Of a stretch of 40,863 nt of DNA, positions 19,452 to 28,083 are shown piece by piece. The position numbers and the translations under genes are program-made. The notes under the pieces were generated by a model. It did not search any database. It saw only the letters and a program-made list of their open reading frames with translations, and had not been told where the DNA came from. This stretch comes from Anaerocolumna sp. Its GTDB lineage: Bacteria > Bacillota > Clostridia > Lachnospirales > Lachnospiraceae. Location: NCBI GenBank assembly GCA_029239975.1, contig JARBTX010000032.1:1-40863 (forward strand). The letters run 5' to 3'. Numbering within the stretch: position 1 is the stretch's first letter; the number at the start of each line of letters is the position of its first letter.

Positions 19452-20291
19452 ATGCCAACACAAAAAATATATAGTAATAATGCTACATATCAGAAATTTG
19501 AAGTATTAAAAACAAATCGAAATAAAAGATATAAATATAGTGAATTTTTAGTAGAAGGTGTAAGAAATATAAACGAAGCGATAAAAAACGGATGGACAAT
19601 CTGTTCGTTCATTTATACATTTGAAACGAAATTATCCGATTGGGCAAGAAACATTATTTCTGATATAAAAACGGAGATGAATTATGAGTTAACAATGGAT
19701 CTTATGAAAAAGATAAGTAGTAAAGAAGATACCTCTGAGCTGCTTGCTGTAGTAAAGATGAGAAAAGACACAACGAGTGAGATTAAGCTAAGTGCAAATC
19801 CATTATTAGCAATCTTTGATAGGCCTTCTAATAAGGGTAATTTAGGAACTTTGATCAGGTCCTGTGATTCGTTAGGAGTAGAAGGATTAATTATTACAGG
19901 CCATGGAGTAGATTTATATGATCCAGATGTAATAAGTTCTTCCATGGGGTCCTTTTTTAAAGTTCCTGTTCTACGTGCATCAAGTAACGAATTTGTTGAT
20001 GTATTTATTGAACAATTAAGGAGTAATTTTCCTGATGTACATTTAATAGGTACAACAGCTCATTCAGAAAAGGCAATATATGAATTAGACTTAACTGGCC
20101 CAGTTGTATTTATGATTGGAAATGAGACGGATGGACTTTGTTATCATTATAAGGAAATCAGTGACATTATGACTACGATTCCAATGGCTGAAAATAGTTC
20201 AGCTTCTTCCTTTAATGTAGCATGTGCATCTACCGTTATGTTCTACGAAGCAGTAAGACAAAGAAGTTTTGTGGAAAATAGAAAATTGTAG
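19452..20291 (+). CDS. TrmH/SpoU-family RNA 2'-O-methyltransferase
   Basis: Encodes 279 residues. An N-terminal RNA-binding-like domain (to about 110; VEGVRNINEAI) precedes the SPOUT knot domain. The three SpoU motifs are intact: NKGNLGTLIRSCDSLG (motif 1 with the catalytic arginine), FMIGNETDGL (motif 2), and IPMAENSSASSFNVA (motif 3). It methylates a ribose in rRNA or tRNA using S-adenosylmethionine, but the exact site cannot be read from the sequence. It is distinct from the RlmB-like gene at 35933. Its own promoter lies directly upstream, GGAG is present five bases before the ATG, and the next gene has a separate promoter. Confidence 0.9.
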   Translation: MPTQKIYSNNATYQKFEVLKTNRNKRYKYSEFLVEGVRNINEAIKNGWTICSFIYTFETKLSDWARNIISDIKTEMNYELTMDLMKKISSKEDTSELLAVVKMRKDTTSEIKLSANPLLAIFDRPSNKGNLGTLIRSCDSLGVEGLIITGHGVDLYDPDVISSSMGSFFKVPVLRASSNEFVDVFIEQLRSNFPDVHLIGTTAHSEKAIYELDLTGPVVFMIGNETDGLCYHYKEISDIMTTIPMAENSSASSFNVACASTVMFYEAVRQRSFVENRKL

Positions 20292-20328
20292 AAAATATGT
20301 GAAAAATGTAAAAATATAGGTACTTTTC

Positions 20329-20357
20329 TTGTAATTTATTGCGTGTTATGGTAAAAT
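20329..20357 (+). promoter_or_regulatory. Sigma-A promoter for the sensor/GGDEF gene
   Basis: TTGTAA at 20329-20334, a 17-base spacer, and TAAAAT at 20352-20357. It lies 31 bases ahead of the TTG start. Confidence 0.65.
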
Positions 20358-20388
20358 AGTCCTATGCTATTTGTTAGGGGGTTAACAA

Positions 20389-22317
20389 TTGAAGAGTGGG
20401 AAAAAGCTGATAGGAGTTATCTTATCAGATGCAGCATCAGAATTTCAACGGAGATTAATAAGTGGAATTATAGCACAAGCAAAAGAATACCAATATAATG
20501 TGGCAATCTTTTCGACGTTTGTAAGAGATGAGGGAACTTATGAACATAGATATGGTGAATATAATATATTTAAATTAGTTAATTTTAATCGATTCGATGG
20601 TATTATATTTGCACCAGATACAATTAGGATGAATGGTGTAGCCAAAGAAATAGAAGATAAATTGCGTCTAAGTTGTAAGTGCCCAATTATTAGTGTTAAC
20701 ATGAATGATTCCTGTTTTGCCAAAGTACCTATAGACGAAGTGGGAGAATTCAAAAATATAGTGAATCACTTTATTCATGAACACAAGTTTACAAGAATAA
20801 ATTGCCTTACAGGACCAAAAGAATCCAAAGCAGCAAGGCACCGATTAGAAGGTTATATGCAAGCTCTAAGTGAACATAATATACCCATAGAACAAGATAG
20901 AATATATTATGGAGACTTTTGGAGATTTTCGGGTAGAGAATTTGTTGATAAGTTTATGAATAGTAAGGATTTATTACCGGAAGCAGTAGTATGTGCCAAT
21001 GATTATATGGCTATATCTGTGTGTGATGCACTAAAAGATTACGGGATACGGGTACCAGAAGATATCTGCGTTTCTGGATATGATAATATAATAGAAGCAA
21101 GTTTAAATACCCCTTCGATAACAACCTATAAAACCCCTGTGGAGAGGATCGGAAAGCGTGCAGTTAAATATATTTATGAAAAAATAAATCTTATTACTCA
21201 AGAAGATGAATCCATAATATATGGAGATATTGTTTTAGGTGAAAGTTGTGGTTGTGGAAATGCAAAAGAACCATATACAAAGAAGCAGGATAAGAATTAT
21301 CAATTTGAACTAGATACTATTAAAGAAGATTTTTCTGTGATTAATTTAATGGGTGAGAATTTAATAGAAGTATCTAATTTACAAGATTTTTTTATAAGTT
21401 TAAGTGAGCATATTTATCTACTCAAGGATTATAAAGATTTCTATTTATGTCTGTGCGATAACTGGGAAGCAATAAATCAAACAACAGAGCCTTCTGAGTC
21501 ACCATATTTGAAGGATGGATATACAAGTAATATGAGGTTGGAAATAGCAGTAAAGAACCGTGAGTATATAAAGGATCATTATGTTTTTCCATTAGAAGAT
21601 ATGCTACCAGCTCTATATGACAACGATGAAACAACAAATACCTTTTATTTTGTACCAGTTCATTTTAAAGATCGTGCATTTGGTTATTGTGCTATTACCT
21701 TCCAAGATGAAATGAGAGTATATGATTATAATTATCGTGCCTGGGTTCGTAATATAAGTAATTCACTAGAATTTGTCCGAGTACAAAATAACTTAAGATG
21801 GTGCTATGATAAATTAGACGATATATCTGTAAGAGATGCATTAACTGGAATTTATAATAGACGTGGATTTGATCGTTATGCTGGAAGTATTTTTGATAAC
21901 TGTGTAAAAGATCAAAAACCATTTATGCTACTATTAGGAGATTCCGATAATCTGAAACAAATAAATGATCTTTGTGGACATGTTGAAGGTGATACAGCCT
22001 TGATTAATTTTGCAAAGGCTTTTCAAAGTATAAATGTACCAAATTCCATTTATGCAAGAATAGGTGGAGACGAATTCGTTGCAGTATTACAAGGTGATTA
22101 CACAAAACAACAGGTTGAATACTATAAAGATCAGATTCAAGCATATTTAGCAGATTTGAATAGTAGAAAGATGTATCCATTTTCAATTTATATAAGCATT
22201 GGTATCTATTATGGTGTCCCAACTAGAGATACTACAATAAATGATTGCATAACAATTGCGGATAAGAAAATGTATATAGAAAAACAGATGAAAAAGAATG
22301 ATAGTATTTCGGGTTAA
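20389..22317 (+). CDS. Sugar-sensor (LacI-type ligand domain) diguanylate cyclase, GGDEF
   Basis: Encodes 642 residues starting at TTG, supported by AGGGGG just upstream and by the absence of any nearby ATG. Residues 1 to about 275 are a LacI/PurR-type periplasmic-binding-like domain (LIGVILSD start, FDGIIFAPD, VCANDYMAISVCDAL, ISVSGYDN-like CVSGYDN) without the helix-turn-helix that LacI regulators carry; only 97 bases separate it from the previous gene, leaving no room for one. A CxC (ESCGCG) joins it to a GAF-like middle region (about 310-465). The C-terminus is a GGDEF domain with an intact GGDEF at 559-563, so it should make cyclic di-GMP. The RxxD inhibition site is not seen at the usual place. 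There is no membrane segment, so a cytoplasmic sugar or metabolite is the likely signal. Confidence 0.88.
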   Translation: MKSGKKLIGVILSDAASEFQRRLISGIIAQAKEYQYNVAIFSTFVRDEGTYEHRYGEYNIFKLVNFNRFDGIIFAPDTIRMNGVAKEIEDKLRLSCKCPIISVNMNDSCFAKVPIDEVGEFKNIVNHFIHEHKFTRINCLTGPKESKAARHRLEGYMQALSEHNIPIEQDRIYYGDFWRFSGREFVDKFMNSKDLLPEAVVCANDYMAISVCDALKDYGIRVPEDICVSGYDNIIEASLNTPSITTYKTPVERIGKRAVKYIYEKINLITQEDESIIYGDIVLGESCGCGNAKEPYTKKQDKNYQFELDTIKEDFSVINLMGENLIEVSNLQDFFISLSEHIYLLKDYKDFYLCLCDNWEAINQTTEPSESPYLKDGYTSNMRLEIAVKNREYIKDHYVFPLEDMLPALYDNDETTNTFYFVPVHFKDRAFGYCAITFQDEMRVYDYNYRAWVRNISNSLEFVRVQNNLRWCYDKLDDISVRDALTGIYNRRGFDRYAGSIFDNCVKDQKPFMLLLGDSDNLKQINDLCGHVEGDTALINFAKAFQSINVPNSIYARIGGDEFVAVLQGDYTKQQVEYYKDQIQAYLADLNSRKMYPFSIYISIGIYYGVPTRDTTINDCITIADKKMYIEKQMKKNDSISG

Positions 22318-22342
22318 AAATCATTAGATTCACTTATGAAAA

Positions 22343-22354
22343 TGACAATTGTCA
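22343..22354. promoter_or_regulatory. Perfect 12-bp palindrome before the hydrolase gene
   Basis: TGACAATTGTCA lies 21 bases upstream of the hydrolase ATG and after the GGDEF gene's stop. It has the form of a dimeric regulator site. No regulator is assigned. Confidence 0.35.
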
Positions 22355-22375
22355 AAGATTTTAAGGGAGGTCTAA

Positions 22376-23815
22376 ATGAAAAAAATAATTTTTGTATGTA
22401 TCTTCTTACTAGGTATGTTTTCCTTAACAGGATGTAATTTACAAAAAGAGAAAACTGAGAATCTAAAACAAGATAAGGTAGATGACACCTTAATAGCAAA
22501 AGATTTAGATGTAAATACCGAAGCAAAACCTAGTGTTATACCGCTAGAAGAATCCGCATATGAGATAGTTACAGGTGATAATATTACAATTGCTTTCGCG
22601 TTTGTTAAGGATGTAATCGAAGAGAATTTTGATAAATTGACGCAGTCTTATCAATATGATAAGTTGATGAAAGAAGCTATGAATCAAAGTGATACTCAAA
22701 AGATGATTATTTATTATAATAAACAATGTGGTGCACTAAAAGAGATTATGGATGCTTACATCATAAACAGTGGAACAAACCAACAAGTAATGATTCCTGT
22801 AAAATTTACGAATACGGATATAAATTACTGTATTGTATTTGACCAAAATCAGAACATTATTGGTTTTACTTACACAGATTATTCTGAGAAAGCAAAGGAT
22901 AAAAAAATTCCTAATAATATTATTGAAAGAGAATACACCTTTCAAAGTGATGAACTTGAATTTGCAGGTACCTTAACAACTCCTAAGGAAGAAGGTAATT
23001 ATCCAGTAGTTATATTAGTGCATGGATCTGGAGCCAATGACCGGGATGAAACCATATATCAAAATAAACCATTTAGAGATATAGCATGGGCTTTAGCTGA
23101 ACAAGGAATCGCTTCGTATCGCTATGATAAACGAACTTTTTTATATCCTGATATAACAGCAAGTGATAAGTCATTTACTGTATATGATGAAACTATAAAC
23201 GACGCAGTTGCGGCAGCTAAAATGGTAAGTGGACTAGATAATATTGATAAATCTAGGGTATTTATTTTGGGACACAGTTTGGGTGGTTACTTAATTCCAC
23301 GTATAGCGGAGCTAACTCCAGATGTTTCTGGTTATATTATGATGGCAAGTCCTGCACAGCATATGAAATACTACATTATGGATCAATATAATTTCTTGGT
23401 CAATGAAGATGGAGTTGTAACAACGGTAGAGCAAACGTCTTTAGATGCTATCAAGAAACAGGTTAAGTTGATAAAAAAACCAGATACTATTCCTGAAAAC
23501 AGCATTATACTAGGAGCCTATAAGAATTATTGGGTTGACTTTAATCAGTATAACGCAATAAAGGAAGCAAAAAATATGAAAAAGTCTATTTTAGTATTAC
23601 AAGGTGAAAGAGACTATCAAGTAACAATGAAACAGTTTAATCTTTGGAAAAAAGCCTTTCATAATGATGACAAATGGGAATTTAAATCTTATAAGTTTTT
23701 AAATCACCTTATGATGGAAGGTAAAGGAAAACCGAGTTCTATGGAATATAAAAATGCATCCAGTGTAGATCAAACAGTTCTATTAGATATTGCTGACTTC
23801 ATAAATAAAGATTAA
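22376..23815 (+). CDS. Alpha/beta-hydrolase lipoprotein with N-terminal DUF3887-like domain
   Basis: Encodes 479 residues. The signal peptide has lipobox LTGC (cysteine near residue 20). Residues about 65-175 resemble a DUF3887 domain (IAFAFVKDVIEENFDKL), and from about 185 a serine-hydrolase fold follows. Visible are the oxyanion loop VILVHGSGANDRDE, nucleophile Ser301 in GHSLGG, the acid region LQGERDYQV, and the histidine in FLNHLMMEGKG. It should be an extracellular membrane-anchored esterase or peptidase. Acetyl-xylan or feruloyl esterase activity would fit the xylan theme but is speculation. AGGGAGG is close before the ATG, 58 bases after the GGDEF gene. The large foldback element follows immediately. 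Confidence 0.87.
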   Translation: MKKIIFVCIFLLGMFSLTGCNLQKEKTENLKQDKVDDTLIAKDLDVNTEAKPSVIPLEESAYEIVTGDNITIAFAFVKDVIEENFDKLTQSYQYDKLMKEAMNQSDTQKMIIYYNKQCGALKEIMDAYIINSGTNQQVMIPVKFTNTDINYCIVFDQNQNIIGFTYTDYSEKAKDKKIPNNIIEREYTFQSDELEFAGTLTTPKEEGNYPVVILVHGSGANDRDETIYQNKPFRDIAWALAEQGIASYRYDKRTFLYPDITASDKSFTVYDETINDAVAAAKMVSGLDNIDKSRVFILGHSLGGYLIPRIAELTPDVSGYIMMASPAQHMKYYIMDQYNFLVNEDGVVTTVEQTSLDAIKKQVKLIKKPDTIPENSIILGAYKNYWVDFNQYNAIKEAKNMKKSILVLQGERDYQVTMKQFNLWKKAFHNDDKWEFKSYKFLNHLMMEGKGKPSSMEYKNASSVDQTVLLDIADFINKD

Positions 23816-24016
23816 TAAAAAGGGGCTTTTGCAAAATAGCAAATATACTTAACATAATGGATTAGGTGTATATAAAAACATTTTAGCTGCTTTTCCTTCG
23901 CGCGTTCATAACGCTTCGCTTCACAAGATGCGCTCAGACTGTCTACGCTAAAATGTATTCATATACACCTATCCATAAATAAGTGATTGTAGCTATTTTG
24001 CGAAAGCCCCTTTTTA
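23816..24016. mobile_element. About 200-bp foldback element (MITE-like), also serves as shared terminator
   Basis: The outer arms 23817-23840 and 23992-24015 pair over 24 bp with one G-T pair. Further in, 23865-23873 pairs with 23961-23969, and 23878-23887 with 23947-23956, with a short internal loop, and the helix extends outward over ATGGAT/ATCCAT. The central 60 bases (23888-23946) are clearly more GC-rich than the surroundings and contain a GCGTT/AACGC hairpin. TA lies at both ends (23816-23817, 24015-24016), as expected for an IS630/mariner-type target, though this is partly forced by the symmetry. It starts right after the stop of the hydrolase and ends seven bases before the MATE stop, so it terminates both. 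Confidence 0.6.
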
Positions 24017-24022
24017 GACCAT

Positions 24023-25435
24023 CTACAACGCAATTTTGGTCCATTTTCCGTTGGAAAATCGCAAGAAGTTTAGGGTAAGGCGGAAAATTTGATCGAAAAA
24101 CAAAGCAATCCAGGCACCATATAAACCTAAAGATAAAGGAAAACATAACACATAAGTTAATATAGGTCTGATAATTGCTACACTTATAAGTGAGGTGATA
24201 GCAACAAATACAGTATCACCTGCGCCACGTAGGCAACCAGATATAACAACTTGTGAAGTTTGAGCGTGAGTAGTAAATGCTATTATAACCATAATACCTG
24301 CACCTAAAGCGATAATCTCAGGTTTTTGACTAAATAAAGAAACGAGAGAATTTCTTCCTGATATGAAGATCATAAAGAGTATAGTGGATACAAGGAAGGA
24401 TAATCGCTGTCCAGCTTTTCCATATATAATTGCCATATCAGGACGTTTTGCTCCAAGGCTTTGCCCAACTAGAGATGAAGCTGCAATAGAGAATCCGTCA
24501 CCAAAACAAAAAGATAAATTAAGAATATTCATACAAATTACATGAGTAGCATATGGAGTAGTACCAAGATTTGTAACAATAATTGCATATGCTAAAAAGC
24601 CAATACGCATGAAAACTTGTTCAACAAATGCACTACCACTGACTTTAAATATTGGATTTATAATATTTTTATGTATTTTCCAGCTAGATTTTAAACGCAA
24701 ACTTAAAAATGTATCACTCCTAAATAAGGATGATATCGAAACAAAACAAGCTACTATTGCACCAAGACTAGTTGCAATGGCGGCTCCCTTTACACCGAGT
24801 TTTGGGAAAAATGCAATTCCATTTATGAGTAGATAATTAAAGATAATATTGACTACATTGGATATGATATTCGTATACATGGATATTTTGGTTTTGCCAC
24901 TTCCACGCCAAGCGGCATTGACTGTTATATTAACGGATGTGAAGAATATACTAATCATTAATATTCTAAAATAATTGATAGCATCAGTAAGATAAGAAGC
25001 TTCTGCCCCGGCAAAAATTAGGATAGGTTTTGCAAAAGTATAACCAATGATAGACATGATAAAAGAAATGGTTGCACTAAGCATGATGCCAACTCGTAAA
25101 GTATGATTTGCACCTGCCCGGTCATTTTGTCCTTTCCTCCTTGCAACAATTGCGGTGATTCCTACATTAAGTGAAAAAATCATGGCAAGTAGTATAAATT
25201 TAGGTTGACTTGTAATACCTACCGCAGCAATTGCTTCTTCACCTATCGTTCCAACCATGATTGTATCAACAGAACCTATAAGTCCTACTAATAAGGATTC
25301 TAAAGCAGATGGCCAAGCTACATCGAAGAACTTTTTATATACGGATGTGGAAGATGGGAGTTCTCCAGAAACCAAAGATGATTTAATCATTCCATTTACT
25401 GAGAAAAAATTCATTGCATGCTTTAAAGCGCTCAT
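24023..25435 (-). CDS. MATE-family multidrug/toxin efflux transporter
   Basis: Encodes 470 residues with about 12 hydrophobic segments in two similar halves. The first contains AWPSALESLLVGLIGSVDTIMVGTIGEEAIAAVG, the usual MATE helix 1-2 region with its aspartate; the second half repeats the theme around SGSAFVEQVFMRIGFLAYAIIV. The family exports cationic drugs or metabolites in exchange for Na+ or H+. AGAAGG lies seven bases before the ATG. It has no close partner gene: a 300-base gap separates it from cytidine deaminase on the other strand, and the foldback element ends its transcript. The substrate is unknown. Confidence 0.9.
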   Translation of the reverse strand: MSALKHAMNFFSVNGMIKSSLVSGELPSSTSVYKKFFDVAWPSALESLLVGLIGSVDTIMVGTIGEEAIAAVGITSQPKFILLAMIFSLNVGITAIVARRKGQNDRAGANHTLRVGIMLSATISFIMSIIGYTFAKPILIFAGAEASYLTDAINYFRILMISIFFTSVNITVNAAWRGSGKTKISMYTNIISNVVNIIFNYLLINGIAFFPKLGVKGAAIATSLGAIVACFVSISSLFRSDTFLSLRLKSSWKIHKNIINPIFKVSGSAFVEQVFMRIGFLAYAIIVTNLGTTPYATHVICMNILNLSFCFGDGFSIAASSLVGQSLGAKRPDMAIIYGKAGQRLSFLVSTILFMIFISGRNSLVSLFSQKPEIIALGAGIMVIIAFTTHAQTSQVVISGCLRGAGDTVFVAITSLISVAIIRPILTYVLCFPLSLGLYGAWIALFFDQIFRLTLNFLRFSNGKWTKIAL

Positions 25436-25735
25436 AAGAAAACCTTCTGTCGTCTGTAATTTGTATTAATTTAAATAAGTTAAATAAATTTATTAATTTT
25501 AACACATAAACACAGTATAACATGTAAAATCTGGAATTCAATGTATTTAATTATAGTATACTAATTCGTATCTTATATAATTTATTACTCTTTAATATTT
25601 ATATAATTTCTATGGATAAATTTAAGAAGGGTAATAAAACTAAAATTTATATAAAATAAATCTTTATAATGATATTATATAAAATCTGCAGTATAATATA
25701 AGTAATTAGAACAAACCTTAAAGGGAGATGAATGT
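25436..25735. other. Very AT-rich divergent intergenic region
   Basis: This 300-base stretch between MATE (minus) and cytidine deaminase (plus) must hold both promoters. Several TATAAT-like hexamers exist (for example 25665-25670 and 25692-25697), but no convincing -35 partner was found. No ORF, RNA gene or stable hairpin is evident. Confidence 0.45.
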
Positions 25736-26263
25736 ATGAGTAATGAGAATCAAAATGCCGAATTAAATCAACTAGTGTGCAGAGAACAGGGGGAATTAAT
25801 TCAAAAGAATAGCGATCAAAGACCTGCAATTTTACTAAAAGAAGATACATGTAAACAATTAATACGTGAGGCAATTAATAGTCTTAAATATTCGTATACT
25901 CCATATTCCGGATTTAAAGTTGGTGCTGCACTATTGACGAATGATTTAAAAATCTATAATGGATGCAACATAGAAAATGCATCTTTTACACCAACCAATT
26001 GTGCTGAAAGAACAGCATTCTTTAAAGCAGTAAGTGAAGGTAAAAAAGATTTTAAGGCAATTGCTATTGTAGGTGGAAAAGATGGAATATTAACTGATTA
26101 TTGTTCACCTTGTGGAGTATGTAGACAGGTTATGATGGAATTTTGCAATCCAAAAACGTTTATAGTTATTTTAGCTAAATCAGAGGATGATTATTGGATA
26201 TATACATTAGAAGAGCTTATTCCATTGGGATTTGGTCCTAAGAATTTAACTCTTGACAAATAA
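25736..26263 (+). CDS. cdd: Cytidine deaminase with N-terminal extension
   Basis: Encodes 175 residues and deaminates cytidine and deoxycytidine to uridines in pyrimidine salvage. The core begins at about residue 42 (SLKYSYTPYSGFKVGAALLT). Zinc ligands and the catalytic glutamate are in NCAERTAFF, and CSPCGVCRQV holds the other two zinc cysteines. Typical enzymes are about 130 residues; this one has roughly 35 extra polar residues at the N-terminus with no alternative ATG after the first. AAAGGGAG precedes the start. The -35 box of the next transcript (tyrS) overlaps its last codons, so the two genes are packed but separately controlled. Confidence 0.92.
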   Translation: MSNENQNAELNQLVCREQGELIQKNSDQRPAILLKEDTCKQLIREAINSLKYSYTPYSGFKVGAALLTNDLKIYNGCNIENASFTPTNCAERTAFFKAVSEGKKDFKAIAIVGGKDGILTDYCSPCGVCRQVMMEFCNPKTFIVILAKSEDDYWIYTLEELIPLGFGPKNLTLDK

Positions 26264-26281
26264 AGTTCATTCAATTATACT
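26253..26281 (+). promoter_or_regulatory. Sigma-A promoter of the tyrS T-box transcript, overlapping the cdd 3' end
   Basis: TTGACA at 26253-26258, 17 bases, TATACT at 26276-26281. The -35 box lies inside the last codons of cytidine deaminase, which places the start of the leader near 26288. Confidence 0.8.
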
Positions 26282-26287
26282 TAGTGA

Positions 26288-26592
26288 AATAATTTATATA
26301 CAAAAAGCTGTGACAAGAAGAAGTACGAATTAAGGTATTCTTACAGAAAGTAGCCGGTTGATGAGAGGCACATGAATATAGATTCCGAATACATCTTAGA
26401 GCTTCACACCAAACAAGAGAAATCTTAAGTAGGCTGTTGACGGATCCTTGCACCCGTTATCGTGCTAGAGTATAACCATGATTAGAAAGCATGAGTACTC
26501 GAAGAGGTTAACTGTGTGAGCAGTTAATAAATATGAGGTGGTAACGCGAGATAATATCCCGCCCTCTATTCTTAGAGGGACGGGATTTTTTT
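26288..26592 (+). promoter_or_regulatory. Tyrosine T-box riboswitch leader of tyrS
   Basis: The leader carries the T-box sequence GAGGTGGTAACGCGAG at 26535-26550, in which the UGGU bulge would pair with an A-type discriminator (tRNA-Tyr has A73). A UAC tyrosine specifier stands at 26390-26392, in GAATACATC, on the 3' side of stem I. Stem I also shows the AGAAAGTAG and GATGAGAGGC elements usual for these leaders. Uncharged tRNA-Tyr is expected to stabilise the antiterminator and allow tyrS transcription. Confidence 0.9.
26556..26592 (+). terminator. T-box-controlled intrinsic terminator before tyrS
   Basis: ATCCCG-CCCTCT pairs with AGAGGG-CGGGAT across a short loop with a one-base mismatch, followed by a run of T. 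Its left arm overlaps the region needed for the antiterminator. Confidence 0.88.
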
Positions 26593-26716
26593 ATTGTATC
26601 TGATACTAAATTCCACAATAAAAGCACAAAAAGATTGCACTCGCAGGTAGTTACAGAGATAGACCTTCGTTCAGCTTTTCGTAAATTATAATATTGAGAA
26701 AAGAAGGAGTTAAACT

Positions 26717-27934
26717 ATGTTTTCCGTAGAAGAACAAATCAAAATCATTAAAAAAGGAGCTGCAGAATTAATTCATGAAGATGAATTAAGAAATAAGCTA
26801 GAAAAAGCAGCAAATGAAATGAGACCACTTATCATTAAATTAGGGCTTGATCCAAGTGCACCTGATATTCATTTAGGTCATGCAGTTGTCCTTAGAAAGA
26901 TTAAACAAATGCAGGATTTAGGCCATAGGGCAGTGATCATTATTGGTGACTTTACAGGAAAGATTGGGGATCCTACCGGTAAATCGAAAACACGAAAACC
27001 ATTAACTAACGAACAGGTTCTAGAAAATGCAACCACATATACAAACCAAATATTTAAAATAATTGATAAGGATAAGACTGATATTCGTTTTAATAGTGAG
27101 TGGTTAGCTAAATTAAATTTTGAAGATGTATTAAAGTTAGCTTCTAAAACAACAGTAGCAAGGATGTTAGAAAGAGATGACTTTTCGAATCGTTACAAAA
27201 ATGGAGAAGCAATTGGAGTACATGAATTCTTTTACCCTATTATGCAAGGATACGATTCAATAGAAATTCAAGCTGATTTAGAACTTGGCGGAACAGACCA
27301 AACCTTTAATATTCTAATGGGTAGAACAATGCAAAAAAGTGCAGGATTAGAACAACAGGTAGCATTGTTTATGCCTATTTTAGAAGGTTTAGATGGAATT
27401 CAAAAAATGAGTAAAAGTCTTGGCAACTATATTGGGGTTAGCGAACCAGCAGAAGTAATGTTTAAAAAAGTAATGGAAATACCGGATAATTTTATTATTA
27501 AATACTTTGAATTAGCAACGGATGTACATCCTGACTATATCAATAAATTGAAAGCAGAATTAGAGAATGGCTGTAATCCAAAAGATATAAAATTACAACT
27601 TGCTGAAATTATAACTGATTTATATCACAGTAAAGAAGATACTATAAAAGCACTTGATTATTTCAATAAAGTCTTTCGCGAAGGTGCTATCCCAGAAAAT
27701 ATGGATGAAATTCAAATTCCAGAAGAGGTTGAAACATTACAAGGTGTTATTCCACTACTTATAAAAAATCAATTGATTTCATCTGGTAGTGAGTTTCGAA
27801 GGCTTGTAAAACAAGGCGGTGTACAGTTAAATGGTGAAAAAATACTTGATATTGATTTAGTCCTTATTGAAGATGAAAATGTATTAAAAATAGGAAGAAA
27901 GAAATTTGTAAGATTATGTAGAAATTTGTCTTGA
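26717..27934 (+). CDS. tyrS: Tyrosyl-tRNA synthetase
   Basis: Encodes 405 residues and charges tRNA-Tyr. The class I signatures are present: HLGH at 52-55 (within PDIHLGHAVVL) and KMSKS at 230-234. The tyrosine site is visible in GDFTGKIGDPTGKS and in the QGYDSIEIQADLELGGTDQTFN segment. A C-terminal S4-like RNA-binding domain follows from about 335 (SGSEFRRLVKQGGVQLNG). The arrangement matches the TyrZ-like subgroup, which differs from the main TyrS in the KMSKS region. AGAAGGAG lies upstream of the ATG. It is controlled by the tyrosine T-box leader and is monocistronic as far as can be seen. Confidence 0.95.
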   Translation: MFSVEEQIKIIKKGAAELIHEDELRNKLEKAANEMRPLIIKLGLDPSAPDIHLGHAVVLRKIKQMQDLGHRAVIIIGDFTGKIGDPTGKSKTRKPLTNEQVLENATTYTNQIFKIIDKDKTDIRFNSEWLAKLNFEDVLKLASKTTVARMLERDDFSNRYKNGEAIGVHEFFYPIMQGYDSIEIQADLELGGTDQTFNILMGRTMQKSAGLEQQVALFMPILEGLDGIQKMSKSLGNYIGVSEPAEVMFKKVMEIPDNFIIKYFELATDVHPDYINKLKAELENGCNPKDIKLQLAEIITDLYHSKEDTIKALDYFNKVFREGAIPENMDEIQIPEEVETLQGVIPLLIKNQLISSGSEFRRLVKQGGVQLNGEKILDIDLVLIEDENVLKIGRKKFVRLCRNLS

Positions 27935-27974
27935 CTATTATCATGTCTTATCTTAGAATGTTGATTGTTAACTA

Positions 27975-27995
27975 CACTTAGTTATTTACTAAGTG
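27975..27995 (+). terminator. Weak hairpin after tyrS
   Basis: CACTTAGT and ACTAAGTG make an 8-bp perfect stem with a TATTT loop. No T-run follows, so termination is uncertain. Confidence 0.4.
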
Positions 27996-28083
27996 ATAAA
28001 TTATTAGGCAATTGTGATACTTTATAACTTTATTTTATGTTTTGTAGTTGCCTAGATATAATAAAACGTGGAAGGTAAGGCTC

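Noticed and set aside
23943..24146. Minus-strand ORF across the foldback element and the end of the MATE gene
   Set aside because: It is in a different frame from MATE, has no ribosome site, and much of it is the palindrome.
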